DNA of 64,000 nt from Desulfobacula sp. GTDB lineage: Bacteria > Desulfobacterota > Desulfobacteria > Desulfobacterales > Desulfobacteraceae. The notes beneath the pieces were generated by a model, which worked only from the letters and a program-made list of their open reading frames with translations, searched no databases and was not told where the DNA came from. The DNA is taken from NCBI GenBank assembly GCA_018645325.1, contig JABGOU010000004.1:1-64000 (forward strand), written 5' to 3'. Positions within the stretch are counted from its first letter, which is position 1; every line of letters starts with the position of its first letter. Shown in pieces: positions 26,297 to 35,087 of this stretch. The translations under genes were made by a program, and so were the position numbers.

Positions 26297-26881
26297 ATGA
26301 TGCCTGATAGAAATTTGCGTATATGCCCTGTTGAAATGGCAGGCAGTCTTGATTTAAAAATCCGGAGATGGGTTCAGAACCCTAAAAAGATATTAAAGCA
26401 TTATATTCAAGAAGGGATGCATGTCCTGGAATTAGGTTGTGGGCCTGGATTTTTCACCATTGATATCGCTCAAATGATTGGTAAAAAGGGTAAAGTTATT
26501 GCTGTTGATTTACAGGAAGGAATGCTTCAGAAAGTAAGGGACAAGATTAAAGGAACTAAGTTGGAGAAACGAATCATCCTGCATAAGTGTGATGAAAACA
26601 AAATAGGCATTTCAAAAAAAGTTGATTTCATTTTATTATTTTACATGGTCCATGAGGTCCGGGATAAGGAATCTTTATTTACTGAGATAGAATCAATACT
26701 TAAACCCAATGGAAAAATTCTCATTGTAGAACCACCATTCCATGTTTCAAAAAAAGCCTTTGAAGACACTATCAAAAAGGCCAGTGAAGCTGGTTTCACT
26801 TTTGTTGGAAAGCCAAAGATATTTTTAAGCAAAACAGCGGTATTGAAAAAACAAAGTAATTATTTAAGCTCTTACGCTTGA
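26297..26881 (+). CDS. class I SAM-dependent methyltransferase
   Basis: 194 residues. The SAM-binding motif I is VLELGCGPGFFTIDIA near residue 48, followed by the acidic end of strand two (VIAVDLQEGM) and motif IV-like DFILLFYMVHEV. The substrate is unknown. Its last residues (NYLSSYA and the stop) are encoded by the first 25 bases of a mobile repeat (26856-26992), the same bases that follow tyrA after its own stop at 28204-28206. The native C-terminus was therefore replaced when the repeat inserted. Confidence 0.82.
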   Translation: MMPDRNLRICPVEMAGSLDLKIRRWVQNPKKILKHYIQEGMHVLELGCGPGFFTIDIAQMIGKKGKVIAVDLQEGMLQKVRDKIKGTKLEKRIILHKCDENKIGISKKVDFILLFYMVHEVRDKESLFTEIESILKPNGKILIVEPPFHVSKKAFEDTIKKASEAGFTFVGKPKIFLSKTAVLKKQSNYLSSYA

Positions 26882-26992
26882 AACCGCCCTGTCTGATGGA
26901 TATTTTTTTTCGAGGCTATTCGCTTAACCTCCTGCAAATATCCATCAGACAGGGCTTTGGGGATAACTTTTTTTAACGGACTGAACAATTAC
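26856..26992. repeat. palindromic mobile repeat family B, copy 1
   Basis: 137 bases. The ends are imperfect inverted repeats (GTAATTATTTAAGCTC and GGACTGAACAATTAC), and an inner pair CCCTGTCTGATGGATATT / AATATCCATCAGACAGGG makes nearly the whole element one large hairpin. Other copies are 28207-28502 and 49003-49137. This shape and size fit a MITE that depends on a transposase elsewhere. It supplies the 3-prime end of the methyltransferase gene. Confidence 0.85.
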
Positions 26993-27063
26993 AAAACACT
27001 AAAACCCGGGCGGCATTGGAATGACAATTCAGATCGGTCTGGATTAAAGATAAAGAAAAAAAT

Positions 27064-28206
27064 ATGGAAATAAATAAACTTCAATTTGACAAAGAAATAC
27101 TCTCCCTGCGCTCACAGATTGATAAAATTGACTGTCAAATACTTTCTCTTCTTGCAAAGCGGCAGGGCCAGGTTGAAGAAGTGGTCAAATTAAAAAAAAC
27201 ACACCATATACCTGTTTACCATCCTGCAAGGGAAGAGGATCTTATTTCAAAGATTCGGGCACAGGCCTGTAAAGCAAATCTTGACCCGGATTTTATGGAA
27301 GACCTTTATCGGTTAATTTTGAGGCAGTCCCGGGTAAATCAGATAGACCAGATGGAAGGCAAAGGAGTCAGGCCGGATACCAGGATTTTAATCATCGGTG
27401 GGGATGGGCAGATGGGAGGATTTTTTGCTTCACTCTTTCACAAATCCGGTTATGAGGTAAGGATACTGGGAAAAAATGATTGGAATAAAGCAAAACAGCT
27501 TTGCGAAAATATTGAACTTTGCCTTATCTGTGTTCCCATTGAAAAAACCAATGATATTATAGAAGAAATAGCTCCATTTCTTGAACCCAATACTATTCTT
27601 GCCGATCTGACCAGTATCAAAGACGAACCATTGAAAAAAATGCTGGATGCCCATCCTGGACCTGTTACAGGGCTTCATCCTTTGTTTGGGCCTGATTCAG
27701 GTTCTCTTGACAAACAGATTGTTGTTGTTACCCCGGGAAGAGAATCAGACAGCTGCAGGTGGCTTGTGGACCAGATGACCCTCTGGGGTGCTGTTATTGT
27801 CCCGGCCAGCGCCAAAGAGCATGACGAAATCATGGAGATTGTCCAGGCATTACGACATTTTGCCACTTTTAGTTTTGGCCAGTTTTTATATGAAAAACAT
27901 GCCCGCCTTGAAAGAACCCTTGAATTCTCAAGCCCGATTTATCGTCTTGAGTTTGGAATGGTGGGAAGATTGTTTGCACAGGACGCTTCTCTTTACTCTG
28001 AGATCATTTTTGCCACAAAAAAGAGGCGGCAGCTTTTAAAAGACTATATTGCATCCTTAAGTGATCATCTTGAAATGCTGGAATCCAACAACAAAAATCT
28101 TTTTATTGAAAAATTCGATCATATTGCAAAATGGTTTGGTCCCTTCAGCGAGCAGGCCATGCGGGAAAGTACATTTCTGATCAACAAGCTGATTGAAAGA
28201 TTTTAA
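27064..28206 (+). CDS. tyrA: bifunctional chorismate mutase / prephenate dehydrogenase
   Basis: 380 residues, close to the 373 of E. coli TyrA. Residues about 8-95 are an AroQ chorismate mutase (LRSQIDKIDCQILSLLAKR start, later VYHPAREEDLI). Residues about 100-380 are prephenate dehydrogenase, starting with the NAD loop IIGGDGQMGG and containing CVPIEKT, the GLHPLFGPD catalytic His region and MEIVQALRHFATF. It makes 4-hydroxyphenylpyruvate for tyrosine. The stop codon touches a family B repeat, but the protein end (LINKLIERF) looks intact. Confidence 0.92.
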   Translation: MEINKLQFDKEILSLRSQIDKIDCQILSLLAKRQGQVEEVVKLKKTHHIPVYHPAREEDLISKIRAQACKANLDPDFMEDLYRLILRQSRVNQIDQMEGKGVRPDTRILIIGGDGQMGGFFASLFHKSGYEVRILGKNDWNKAKQLCENIELCLICVPIEKTNDIIEEIAPFLEPNTILADLTSIKDEPLKKMLDAHPGPVTGLHPLFGPDSGSLDKQIVVVTPGRESDSCRWLVDQMTLWGAVIVPASAKEHDEIMEIVQALRHFATFSFGQFLYEKHARLERTLEFSSPIYRLEFGMVGRLFAQDASLYSEIIFATKKRRQLLKDYIASLSDHLEMLESNNKNLFIEKFDHIAKWFGPFSEQAMRESTFLINKLIERF

Positions 28207-28502
28207 GTAATTATTTAAGCTCTTACGCTTGAAACCGCCCTGTCTGATGGATATTTGTTTCGAGGCTAAGGGTCCACTCAAAAATTAATTACCAATTTTT
28301 GGAGTTGAGTCGCCTGTCCGGCAAGGCGTGGAAACTATGGCATATCAAGTATATGTCGTGTTTTCACAACGCTGCCGGACTGGATGAATCGGCTTCAAAA
28401 ATGTAAAGTTATTTTTGAGTGGACCCTAAACGCTTAACCTCCTGCAAATATCCATCAGACAGGGCTTTGGGGATAACTTTTTTTAACGGGCTGAACAATT
28501 AC
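28207..28502. repeat. palindromic mobile repeat family B, copy 2 (interrupted)
   Basis: The outer 138 bases match the copy at 26856 almost base for base, including the GTAATTATTTAAGCTC left end and the CTGAACAATTAC right end. The copy is split after CGAGGCTA by a 158-base insertion (28269-28426). Comparison with the intact copies shows the site before insertion. Confidence 0.85.
28269..28426. mobile_element. 158-bp MITE nested in repeat B, TA target duplication
   Basis: Ends are inverted repeats AGGGTCCACTCAAAAAT (28269-28285) and ATTTTTGAGTGGACCC (28411-28426). Flanking TA dinucleotides (28267-28268 and 28427-28428) correspond to one TA in the intact repeat, as expected for an IS630/Tc1-mariner type insertion. 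No coding capacity. A similar end, AGGGTCCACTTAAAAAT, occurs at 55884-55900. Confidence 0.8.
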
Positions 28503-28528
28503 GATTTTAAATCAATTTTTCAAAAGGT

Positions 28529-29875
28529 TTAAATTTTTCCATATTGTTTTAATTTTTTTAACAGAGTTTTTCTTGTAATACCAAGTCTTCTTGCAGCTTC
28601 GCTCTTGTTGCCTTCGGCTGATTCAAGGGTGGAAAGTATTGCTTTTTCTTCTACCTTAGAAAGCCTGATATTGCCAAAATCCATGCCTGGTTCAATCTTG
28701 TCATCAAGTTTTACATTTATAAACGAAAGGTCTTCCCTGCAGATATAATCAGACCTGGCAAGAACCACCCCCCTTTCCACACAATTCATCAATTCCCTGA
28801 CATTGCCTTCCCATTCATACCGGATTAAGGCGTCCATGACATCTGGTGAAAAACCTTTTATATCTCTTTTATTTTTATTTGAAAAAATTTCTAAAAAATG
28901 ATTTGCCAGGGTTGGGATATCTTCTTTTCTATCCCTTAATGGCGGGATCTCGATACTCACAACATTAAGCCTGTAATATAAATCCTGGCGAAAGTCTCCT
29001 TTTTCAGACATTTCTTTCAAATTCCTATTGGTTGCGGCAATAATCCTCACATCTGTTTTAATATTTTCATCACTTCCCACTGGTGTGATTTCCTTTTCCT
29101 GAATTACCCTTAACAACTTTGCCTGCATGGAAAGGCTCATTTCAGCAATTTCATCCAAAAGGATGCTGCCCTTGTCAGCCAGTAAAAATCTTCCTTTTCT
29201 TTTTTGGTCAGCACCAGTGAATGAACCTTTTTCATGGCCGAAAAGTTCGGATTCAAGCAGGGTTTCAGTAATGGCTGCACAATTAATCCTTACATAGGGC
29301 TGATCTTTTCGTGGAGAATTAAAATGAATGGCAGATGCCACAAGTTCCTTGCCCGTGCCGGATTCGCCCACGATCAGTACATTGGCATCAGTGGGTGCCA
29401 CCATGTGAACGGTGTCCAAAAGGGAAAGAACTGCAGCACTTTTCCCGATAATGTCATGGGAAAAGTCTTTCTCTTTTAACCGGATTTTCAAATGCCTGTT
29501 TTCTGTTTTTAAAGAAATACTTTCAAATATATGTTCAATTGTTAATTTCAGCTTATCAAAATCCAGGGGTTTGGTCAGATAATCATACGCCCCTATTTGC
29601 AGGGCTTTAACAGCAGTCTGTACTGATGAATATGCCGTCATGATGATGACGGGCAAAGAAGGATTATAGTCTTTAATCAGATGAAGTGCTTCCATCCCTG
29701 ACATTTTCACCATTTTCATATCCATCAGAACAATATCAAAGGGCTGATCTTTTACCATATCAACGGCAATTGCCCCATCATCTGCCAGATGAATCACAAA
29801 CCCCCAATCCGCCATAATAGTCTCAAGCATTCTGGCATGGGCAGCATCATCGTCAACCACAAGTATTTTTTTCAT
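28529..29875 (-). CDS. sigma-54-dependent response regulator (NtrC/ZraR type)
   Basis: 448 residues. Receiver 1-115 with phosphoacceptor Asp52 (IVLMDMKMVKMSG). AAA+ domain from about 140: Walker A GESGTGKE near 168 and the sigma-54 contact loop as GSFTGA rather than GAFTGA. The C-terminus has a Fis-type HTH (KSEAARRLGITRKTLLKKLKQ). It activates sigma-54 promoters. Its kinase gene lies upstream with a 14-base gap. The divergent zraP-like gene 2.8 kb away has a sigma-54 promoter and two matching upstream sites, making this regulator the likely activator (inference). Confidence 0.92.
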   Translation of the reverse strand: MKKILVVDDDAAHARMLETIMADWGFVIHLADDGAIAVDMVKDQPFDIVLMDMKMVKMSGMEALHLIKDYNPSLPVIIMTAYSSVQTAVKALQIGAYDYLTKPLDFDKLKLTIEHIFESISLKTENRHLKIRLKEKDFSHDIIGKSAAVLSLLDTVHMVAPTDANVLIVGESGTGKELVASAIHFNSPRKDQPYVRINCAAITETLLESELFGHEKGSFTGADQKRKGRFLLADKGSILLDEIAEMSLSMQAKLLRVIQEKEITPVGSDENIKTDVRIIAATNRNLKEMSEKGDFRQDLYYRLNVVSIEIPPLRDRKEDIPTLANHFLEIFSNKNKRDIKGFSPDVMDALIRYEWEGNVRELMNCVERGVVLARSDYICREDLSFINVKLDDKIEPGMDFGNIRLSKVEEKAILSTLESAEGNKSEAARRLGITRKTLLKKLKQYGKI

Positions 29876-29889
29876 TTTTTATCCTTTAA

Positions 29890-31665
29890 TTAAACAGGCA
29901 GATTGATAATAAAACACGTACCTGTATTTTTCTTGCTCTCCACCCTAATGCCGGCCTCAAGATTTTCAATGATCCTGTGGACGATTGAAAGGCCAAGCCC
30001 TGTACCAGTAGACCTTGTGGTAAAATATGGATCAAAAATCAGATCAAGAGATTCCTCATCTATACCCTTGCCGTTGTCCTTAACCCTTATTTGAATCTGG
30101 TCATCTGTTTTTGTATCCTGTACCTGTATCTCGAGTATTCCCTTGTCATCCAGCGCCTCTATGGCATTGATATACAAATTTAACAGAACCTGGTTCATCC
30201 TGTCGCCGTCTGTATGGATTATCTTTTTTTTTGTATCAATATTGACCCGGGTTTCAATATTTTTTTGCCCCAGATCATGGTGGACAAGTTTTAGAGAATG
30301 GGTGATCATTTCTTTGATATCCACTTGTTTTTTTTCAATGGCCATGGGTTTTGCAAACTCAAGCAATTGTGTAACGGATCGATTTATACGCTCTACTTCC
30401 TTGACCATAATCCGTGCAATCTCCTTGTCTGAATCTTTATCCTCATACCGCTTGCCAAAATAGGTTGCAAACCCTTTGATGGAACTCAAGGGGTTCCTTA
30501 TCTCATGGGCAACACCAGCTGCAAGCTTTCCAATGGCTGCAAGCCGCTTGTTTGTCTCCACCTGTTTTTTGAGTTCCCTTATCTGGGTCAAGTCCCTGAA
30601 AAGAAACAAAAAACCCATGATTTGATTTTCACTGCCTTTAATTGGAGAAGCCGTTATATCCAGACCCAGTTTTCGGTCCTGGGCGATATTAAAATTAACT
30701 TCCCGGTTAAGAAGGTCCTTGGATACTTCCATTTCCTGTATCAGTTCAATCATTTCGGGATAGGGTTGTGTTAAATCCTCACCCAGAATATTTTTTGCAG
30801 CATTATTCACGGAAGTTATTTCATGATCAGAATTTATAGTAACAAGTCCTGACGGCATATTCTGGATCACATTATCGGAAAATGCCTTGATACTTGTCAG
30901 CGAGTCTTTTGCAGACCTGTATGCCTGAAAGGCAAACAAGGCAACCATACCGACACACCCCAAAATAAAAAATAGAACTCCCCGCCAGACAGTCTCTTTT
31001 AACAGTCTGTCCCTTCCGATTTGCGCCCTTTCCATGGAAAGTCCGGCAAAAATATAGTGTTCTGCCATTTCAGGTGTTTTGCCATCCTGATCTTGCATAT
31101 AATGCCGGCTCCAGTCCTTGATTCTTTTCTTAAAATTCTGCAAATCCGGAGAAGCAAAATGCATTGGCCCTGGTGCCCCATCCATCATCATATGGCCTCG
31201 CATGGATCTGGACCTGATGGGTACAAATCTCTTGAAAACTTCAAAAACCTGTGTCTGATCTTTTTGCAACCTTACCCTGTGATGGACCAGGGTGGTATCT
31301 TCATTCATCTTTTGGGTCCCTGATAATGCATCAAAAACCTGTCCCACCATGGATGCATCCGAGTGCGCCAATATTCGGCCATCCTTTGAAATAATCATCA
31401 TATAGATAACTTCAGGCTGCAATGCTGTTTCTAAAAGCATTGCCTGTATCCTTTTTGCACCCCATCGCATGGTGAACATTCCGGTTCGGGTGCCGGCCTC
31501 AAAAGTTCTGATCAATGATACGCCCTTTTCCAATAGCCGCTGGGTGAAAAATTCCTTTTCTTTTTCAAGCCTGTCCAGAGTCATGAATGTAAAAATCGGC
31601 AGCATTATCAATAAAACGCCAATGAGAAATATTGGGGATATCAATGGAAATTTATATTTTTTCAT
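29890..31665 (-). CDS. membrane sensor histidine kinase (ZraS/NtrB type)
   Basis: 591 residues. Membrane helices near 12-31 and 235-256 enclose a periplasmic sensing region of about 200 residues. A PAS domain (about 272-375) precedes the phosphoacceptor helix AAGVAHEIRNPLSSIKGFATYF near 395 and an ATPase domain with NAIEAL, DNGKGI and GTGLGL. The periplasmic part is Met/His rich (MRGHMMMDGAPGPMHF), as expected for a metal or envelope-stress sensor. It is upstream of and cotranscribed with the sigma-54 regulator. Envelope zinc or redox stress is a plausible signal. Confidence 0.88.
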   Translation of the reverse strand: MKKYKFPLISPIFLIGVLLIMLPIFTFMTLDRLEKEKEFFTQRLLEKGVSLIRTFEAGTRTGMFTMRWGAKRIQAMLLETALQPEVIYMMIISKDGRILAHSDASMVGQVFDALSGTQKMNEDTTLVHHRVRLQKDQTQVFEVFKRFVPIRSRSMRGHMMMDGAPGPMHFASPDLQNFKKRIKDWSRHYMQDQDGKTPEMAEHYIFAGLSMERAQIGRDRLLKETVWRGVLFFILGCVGMVALFAFQAYRSAKDSLTSIKAFSDNVIQNMPSGLVTINSDHEITSVNNAAKNILGEDLTQPYPEMIELIQEMEVSKDLLNREVNFNIAQDRKLGLDITASPIKGSENQIMGFLFLFRDLTQIRELKKQVETNKRLAAIGKLAAGVAHEIRNPLSSIKGFATYFGKRYEDKDSDKEIARIMVKEVERINRSVTQLLEFAKPMAIEKKQVDIKEMITHSLKLVHHDLGQKNIETRVNIDTKKKIIHTDGDRMNQVLLNLYINAIEALDDKGILEIQVQDTKTDDQIQIRVKDNGKGIDEESLDLIFDPYFTTRSTGTGLGLSIVHRIIENLEAGIRVESKKNTGTCFIINLPV

Positions 31666-31960
31666 TTTTTTTAATGGTCTCTTTTTTTAGGTTTTATACT
31701 CTATGCTTCCCGCAGCAAACAAATACCCAATCTAAATTGTCTTTTAGCATATCACACCCGGCCCTGCTTAATCCTGCTTAATTCTATTTGATTATATCAA
31801 TTCTACTAACGGCCATGGGGCGCCTTGGTCTTTGGACCCAGGTTAGCCCACAATAAAACATGTAATAAAGATGCTGGTTTGCAGCATTATTTCATATTAA
31901 TCTTACTAATTTAGTATAAGCAAAAACAATACCATTAGACAAACTCTTTGTTTTGGCCCT

Positions 31961-32136
31961 GATCCACCATCAAGGTACCACCTGCTACGTTGACTGCGGT
32001 CGTTCCTCCCTGCGGAGTATGACTTATACGCCTCTTTCGTCACTTCTTGTCGCCTTGTATCTGCTACCTTGCTTATGGCCAGGGTTTGTACACAACCAGT
32101 GGCACAGCCTGCAAACAAAAATTTGATGGTGGATTT
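31961..32136. repeat. inverted-repeat element family C, copy 1
   Basis: About 176 bases bounded by GATCCACCATCAA (31961-31973) and TTGATGGTGGATTT (32123-32136). The same sequence in reverse orientation is at 49739-49917, about 85% identical by eye. It carries no convincing gene. Together with the adjoining family A copy it fills much of the 1-kb spacer 31666-32696; the left 290 bases of this spacer hold nothing I recognise. Confidence 0.8.
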
Positions 32137-32147
32137 GGGTGTCAACG

Positions 32148-32395
32148 CATGTAAACAATATTTTGCTCTGCTATCCGCTGCAATGATTGTAATTATTGGC
32201 AAAGCAGCTAGTTCAGGTCAGTTTGCCTTGGATGAACATTTTGGGACCTGTTGTTACAGGGTCTGGCGGACGTAACGTTAAGTGGCGGGAACTGTCTGAG
32301 TGAAACTAAGTTTTTCCGCCACAAGTGTAGCCCGACATAGAGCATGTCGACATGTCCCATCCAGCGAAGGAAAGGCAAATTGACCTGAACGGGTA
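32148..32395. repeat. dispersed repeat family A, longest copy
   Basis: Its left 100 bases match 4769-4865 and its right 170 bases (32223-32395) match the reverse complement of 58389-58556. It begins only 12 bases after the family C element. An internal inverted repeat (GTGGCGGGAACT / AGTTTTTCCGCCAC) would form a hairpin. Translated fragments shared between copies suggest a decayed coding source. Confidence 0.75.
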
Positions 32396-32479
32396 TGGAC
32401 TAATCATAAAAAAGTTACATGCAATTACCCTGCTCTTTGTTTTGGGTGCCTGTGGTAAAAAAAATTTTATGCAATGTTA

Positions 32480-32531
32480 TGGGTATTTTATATACACCTG
32501 GATACATTGACATGGGTAAAAAGTATACACT
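32480..32531 (+). promoter_or_regulatory. two upstream activator sites for the zraP-like promoter
   Basis: Two 19-base sites share TGGGTA-N5-TATACACY: 32480-32498 and 32513-32531. They are 33 bases apart, about three helical turns, and end roughly 85 bases before the -24 element. That is the usual placing of tandem sites for an NtrC-type activator. Confidence 0.6.
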
Positions 32532-32616
32532 ATCATTGATTCAATAACAATGCCTGTATCAGCCGATTTTAATATATATACCGCAAATTCAAGGAGTTAT
32601 GAAATACTTTTCCTTT

Positions 32617-32632
32617 TGGCACACCCTTTGCT
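32617..32632 (+). promoter_or_regulatory. sigma-54 (-24/-12) promoter
   Basis: TGGCAC (32617-32622), five bases, then TTGCT: a full match to the TGGCAC-N5-TTGC consensus with the invariant GG and GC 12 bases apart. The zraP-like start codon is 65 bases downstream. Confidence 0.85.
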
Positions 32633-32696
32633 CTATTAGCTTTCAACAGAACGATAAAAGTTCGATTAACAAACTAAATTTAAATTGGAGGTATTT

Positions 32697-33224
32697 ATGA
32701 AAAAATCAATTATTATCATGGGTTCATTACTTTTAGTTGCTCTTGTGTCGGGAAATGTATTTGCATGGGGCCAGGGCGGATGCCGGGGAAATGGCCAGGG
32801 AACTGGTTATGGAAATAACCAGGACTGTCCGAGAAACGGGGGGCAAGGTGCTGCCTTCAATGATCTGACAAAGGATCAGAGTGATGAGCTGCAAGAACTT
32901 CGTCAAAAATTCATTGATGAAACCTATGAGCTCAGGTCAGCAAAATTTACTAAGCACCAGGAAATGAGAATGCTCATGGAAACTTCTGAACCTGACAAAG
33001 CCAAGCTTGATAAATTATCCCAGGAACTCTCTGATCTTCAAAAACAGGTAAGGGGCAAACGGATCGACTTTATGCTGGCTGCAAAAAAGATCGCACCTGA
33101 ACTTGGCCTGGGCAAAGGATTTGGACAGGGTCGTGGCAGAGGATTTGGTCATGGTGGCGGCCAGAGAGGCTGCCAGGGACAAGGACAGGGACAAGGACAG
33201 GGAAATTGCTGGAATAATAATTAA
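32697..33224 (+). CDS. ZraP-like periplasmic zinc-binding protein (Spy/CpxP superfamily)
   Basis: 175 residues from the ATG at 32697; GGAGG at 32686-32690 is its ribosome binding site, so an in-frame TTG at 32685 is not the start. Signal peptide: KKS, then a hydrophobic core to about residue 23 (VFAWG). A Gly/Cys/Asn-rich segment, then a helical Spy/ZraP core (LTKDQSDELQELRQKF, KLDKLSQELSDLQKQV) and a Gly/Gln/His/Cys-rich tail. ZraP is a zinc-binding chaperone reporting zinc stress to ZraSR. A sigma-54 promoter and paired activator sites lie upstream, and a ZraSR-like pair is divergent. Confidence 0.82.
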   Translation: MKKSIIIMGSLLLVALVSGNVFAWGQGGCRGNGQGTGYGNNQDCPRNGGQGAAFNDLTKDQSDELQELRQKFIDETYELRSAKFTKHQEMRMLMETSEPDKAKLDKLSQELSDLQKQVRGKRIDFMLAAKKIAPELGLGKGFGQGRGRGFGHGGGQRGCQGQGQGQGQGNCWNNN

Positions 33225-33249
33225 TAGAATCTAATTTGATTCTAACTTG

Positions 33250-33291
33250 AAAATGCCCGGAAGGATGCACTCATCTTCCGGGCATTTTTTT
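33250..33291. terminator. intrinsic terminator between convergent genes
   Basis: AAATGCCCGGAAGGA pairs with TCTTCCGGGCATTT around a short loop and is followed by seven T. The reverse strand ends in an A-rich run, so it can also serve the convergent FAH-family gene, whose stop codon lies at its edge. Confidence 0.85.
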
Positions 33292-34099
33292 ATTTCTCCT
33301 CAAACACGACTGGATTTTTCAGCATACCGATTTTCTCAATTTTTGTCTCCAGAACATCACCTGAAGTTAGATATACAGGTGGTTTTCTGGTAAATCCCAC
33401 CCCGCTTGGTGTTCCTGTTAATATTATGGTACCGGGTAAAAGGGTGGCAGATTCTGATAGATATGAAATGATCCGGGCCACAGAAAAAATCATGTCGCTT
33501 GTATTGCTTTTCTGCATGGAATTACCGTTTAACACACATTCAATGTCAAGGTTATTGGGATCTTCAATCTCGTCCCGTGTAACAATCCCCGGGCCAAAAG
33601 GGCAAAAAGTATCAAAGCTTTTCCCTTTTACCCATTGTTTACCCCCTCCATGCTTCTGCCACCTTCTTGCAGAAATATCATTGGCACAGGTATATCCCAG
33701 CACATAATCAAGTGCATTTTCCGATGAGACATTTTTAGCTTTCTTTTTAATTACCACGGCAAGCTCAGCCTCATAATCCACTTCAGGAATCTCTATACAG
33801 GAAAGAGGAATTCTAATATCATCCAGATGTCCTGTTGCCGCTCCCAGATTCTTCATAAAAACAACGGGATATTCTGGCAATTTAAGTCCGGTCTCCTTGG
33901 CATGGAGTTTATAATTTAACCCGATACAAAAAATTACACTGGGAGAAACAGGAGTTAAAATTTTTTTGACTGATTTTCTTGTCCCCGTATTTGAAAAATC
34001 AGTATAAATATCTCCCTCAAGGACAGATGCACTCTCATTGTCAAAATCACAACCTTGATAAATTTTATTGTCATCACTTTCAAATCTAATTATTTGCAT
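33290..34099 (-). CDS. fumarylacetoacetate hydrolase family protein
   Basis: 269 residues. The C-terminal FAH fold is clear: IGLNYKLHAKETG, then the metal-binding Glu pair and Asp in VDYEAELAVVIKK and NDISARRWQKHGGGKQWVKGKSFDTF, and GTPSGVGFTRKPP near the end. Members hydrolyse, decarboxylate or isomerise beta-dicarbonyl acids such as oxaloacetate, acylpyruvates or homoprotocatechuate intermediates. No neighbour fixes the substrate. The gene is alone on its strand. Confidence 0.85.
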   Translation of the reverse strand: MQIIRFESDDNKIYQGCDFDNESASVLEGDIYTDFSNTGTRKSVKKILTPVSPSVIFCIGLNYKLHAKETGLKLPEYPVVFMKNLGAATGHLDDIRIPLSCIEIPEVDYEAELAVVIKKKAKNVSSENALDYVLGYTCANDISARRWQKHGGGKQWVKGKSFDTFCPFGPGIVTRDEIEDPNNLDIECVLNGNSMQKSNTSDMIFSVARIISYLSESATLLPGTIILTGTPSGVGFTRKPPVYLTSGDVLETKIEKIGMLKNPVVFEEK

Positions 34100-34197
34100 G
34101 TTTATTTCCCCCTGTTATTCATATATACAATTATAAAACGTGCTTATTTTTAATTGTATTAAAATCATTGACATAAAAGGTCAAGCCCCTTTAGCCC

Positions 34198-35067
34198 ATG
34201 AGACGGAATATGGAAAAATTATTCATTGGTCTTCCTGACAAAAAAGCAGATTTAATCATACTGATTTTAACTTCTCAAAATATTGAAACTATAATTGAAA
34301 GAGAAGATAATTTGTTCAATATTCTTGTAAATGAAACAGACATGCTAAAAGCCCGCATAGTAGTTGAGGCCTACTATAAAGAAAATAAGTTTTTCAGACT
34401 CAAACAGCAGTTACAAAAAATCCCCATATCTTCATTTAAATCATATCCTGCCTTTTGTATCATGGGTCTTCTTTTGTTTATACATGCAGCCTGTATACAT
34501 TACACTGTCCACGAAGCCATGATATTAAAATATGGATCATCCGCACTTTTTATCCTCCAGGGAGAAACCTATAGAGCAGTTACAGCACTTTTCTTACATG
34601 CGGATGCCCGGCATCTTGCTGGAAATATGGCTGGTATCTTAATTTTCGGAGCACCTTTTATCAGCCTTTCCGGGTTTGGCCTGGGTCCTTTCATGCTGCT
34701 TTTTAGCGGCACCCTTGGCAACCTTTTCAATGCCTACTTTTACAAAACCGCCCATCTTTCCATTGGGGCCTCAACAGCAATTATGGCAGCAGCAGGCCTT
34801 CTTGTGGCATTTCAGATAACAAATAAAAAAAAACCACTACGACTGAATAACCTGATGCCTGTCTTTGCCGGTGCTATTCTTATGGTCATGTTCAGCCAGG
34901 GAGAGCGCACAGATGTCTGGGCTCACATCTTTGGATTTTTAAGCGGGCTTGGGTCCGGTGTCATTTTCTTTCCTTTGAACAGAATATTTACCTTTCCACA
35001 AAAGGATTGCTCAGCTCTTTTGTTAACCCTCTTTATCATTGCTGCATCCTTTTTGGCTGCAGCATAG
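34198..35067 (+). CDS. rhomboid family intramembrane serine protease
   Basis: 289 residues. An N-terminal soluble part of about 75 residues (starting near MEKLFIGLPDKKADL) is similar to the cytosolic domains of other rhomboids. Six or seven membrane helices follow. HLAGNMAG (H-x3-N region, about residue 140), the catalytic Ser in IGASTAIM near 198 and the His in VWAHIFGF near 242 complete the dyad. It cleaves membrane proteins within the bilayer. The true start may be the second ATG at 34210, four codons later, which has ACGGA upstream. Confidence 0.85.
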   Translation: MRRNMEKLFIGLPDKKADLIILILTSQNIETIIEREDNLFNILVNETDMLKARIVVEAYYKENKFFRLKQQLQKIPISSFKSYPAFCIMGLLLFIHAACIHYTVHEAMILKYGSSALFILQGETYRAVTALFLHADARHLAGNMAGILIFGAPFISLSGFGLGPFMLLFSGTLGNLFNAYFYKTAHLSIGASTAIMAAAGLLVAFQITNKKKPLRLNNLMPVFAGAILMVMFSQGERTDVWAHIFGFLSGLGSGVIFFPLNRIFTFPQKDCSALLLTLFIIAASFLAAA

Positions 35068-35087
35068 TTAGGGTCAGCTCAAATTTG

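Noticed and set aside
32069..32275. 68-codon frame ending VWRT
   Set aside because: It spans two unrelated repeat families (C and A), so it is a chimera of repeats and not a gene.
32685..32696. TTG start for the zraP-like gene
   Set aside because: These bases are the Shine-Dalgarno region (GGAGG) of the ATG at 32697; the signal peptide begins at that ATG.
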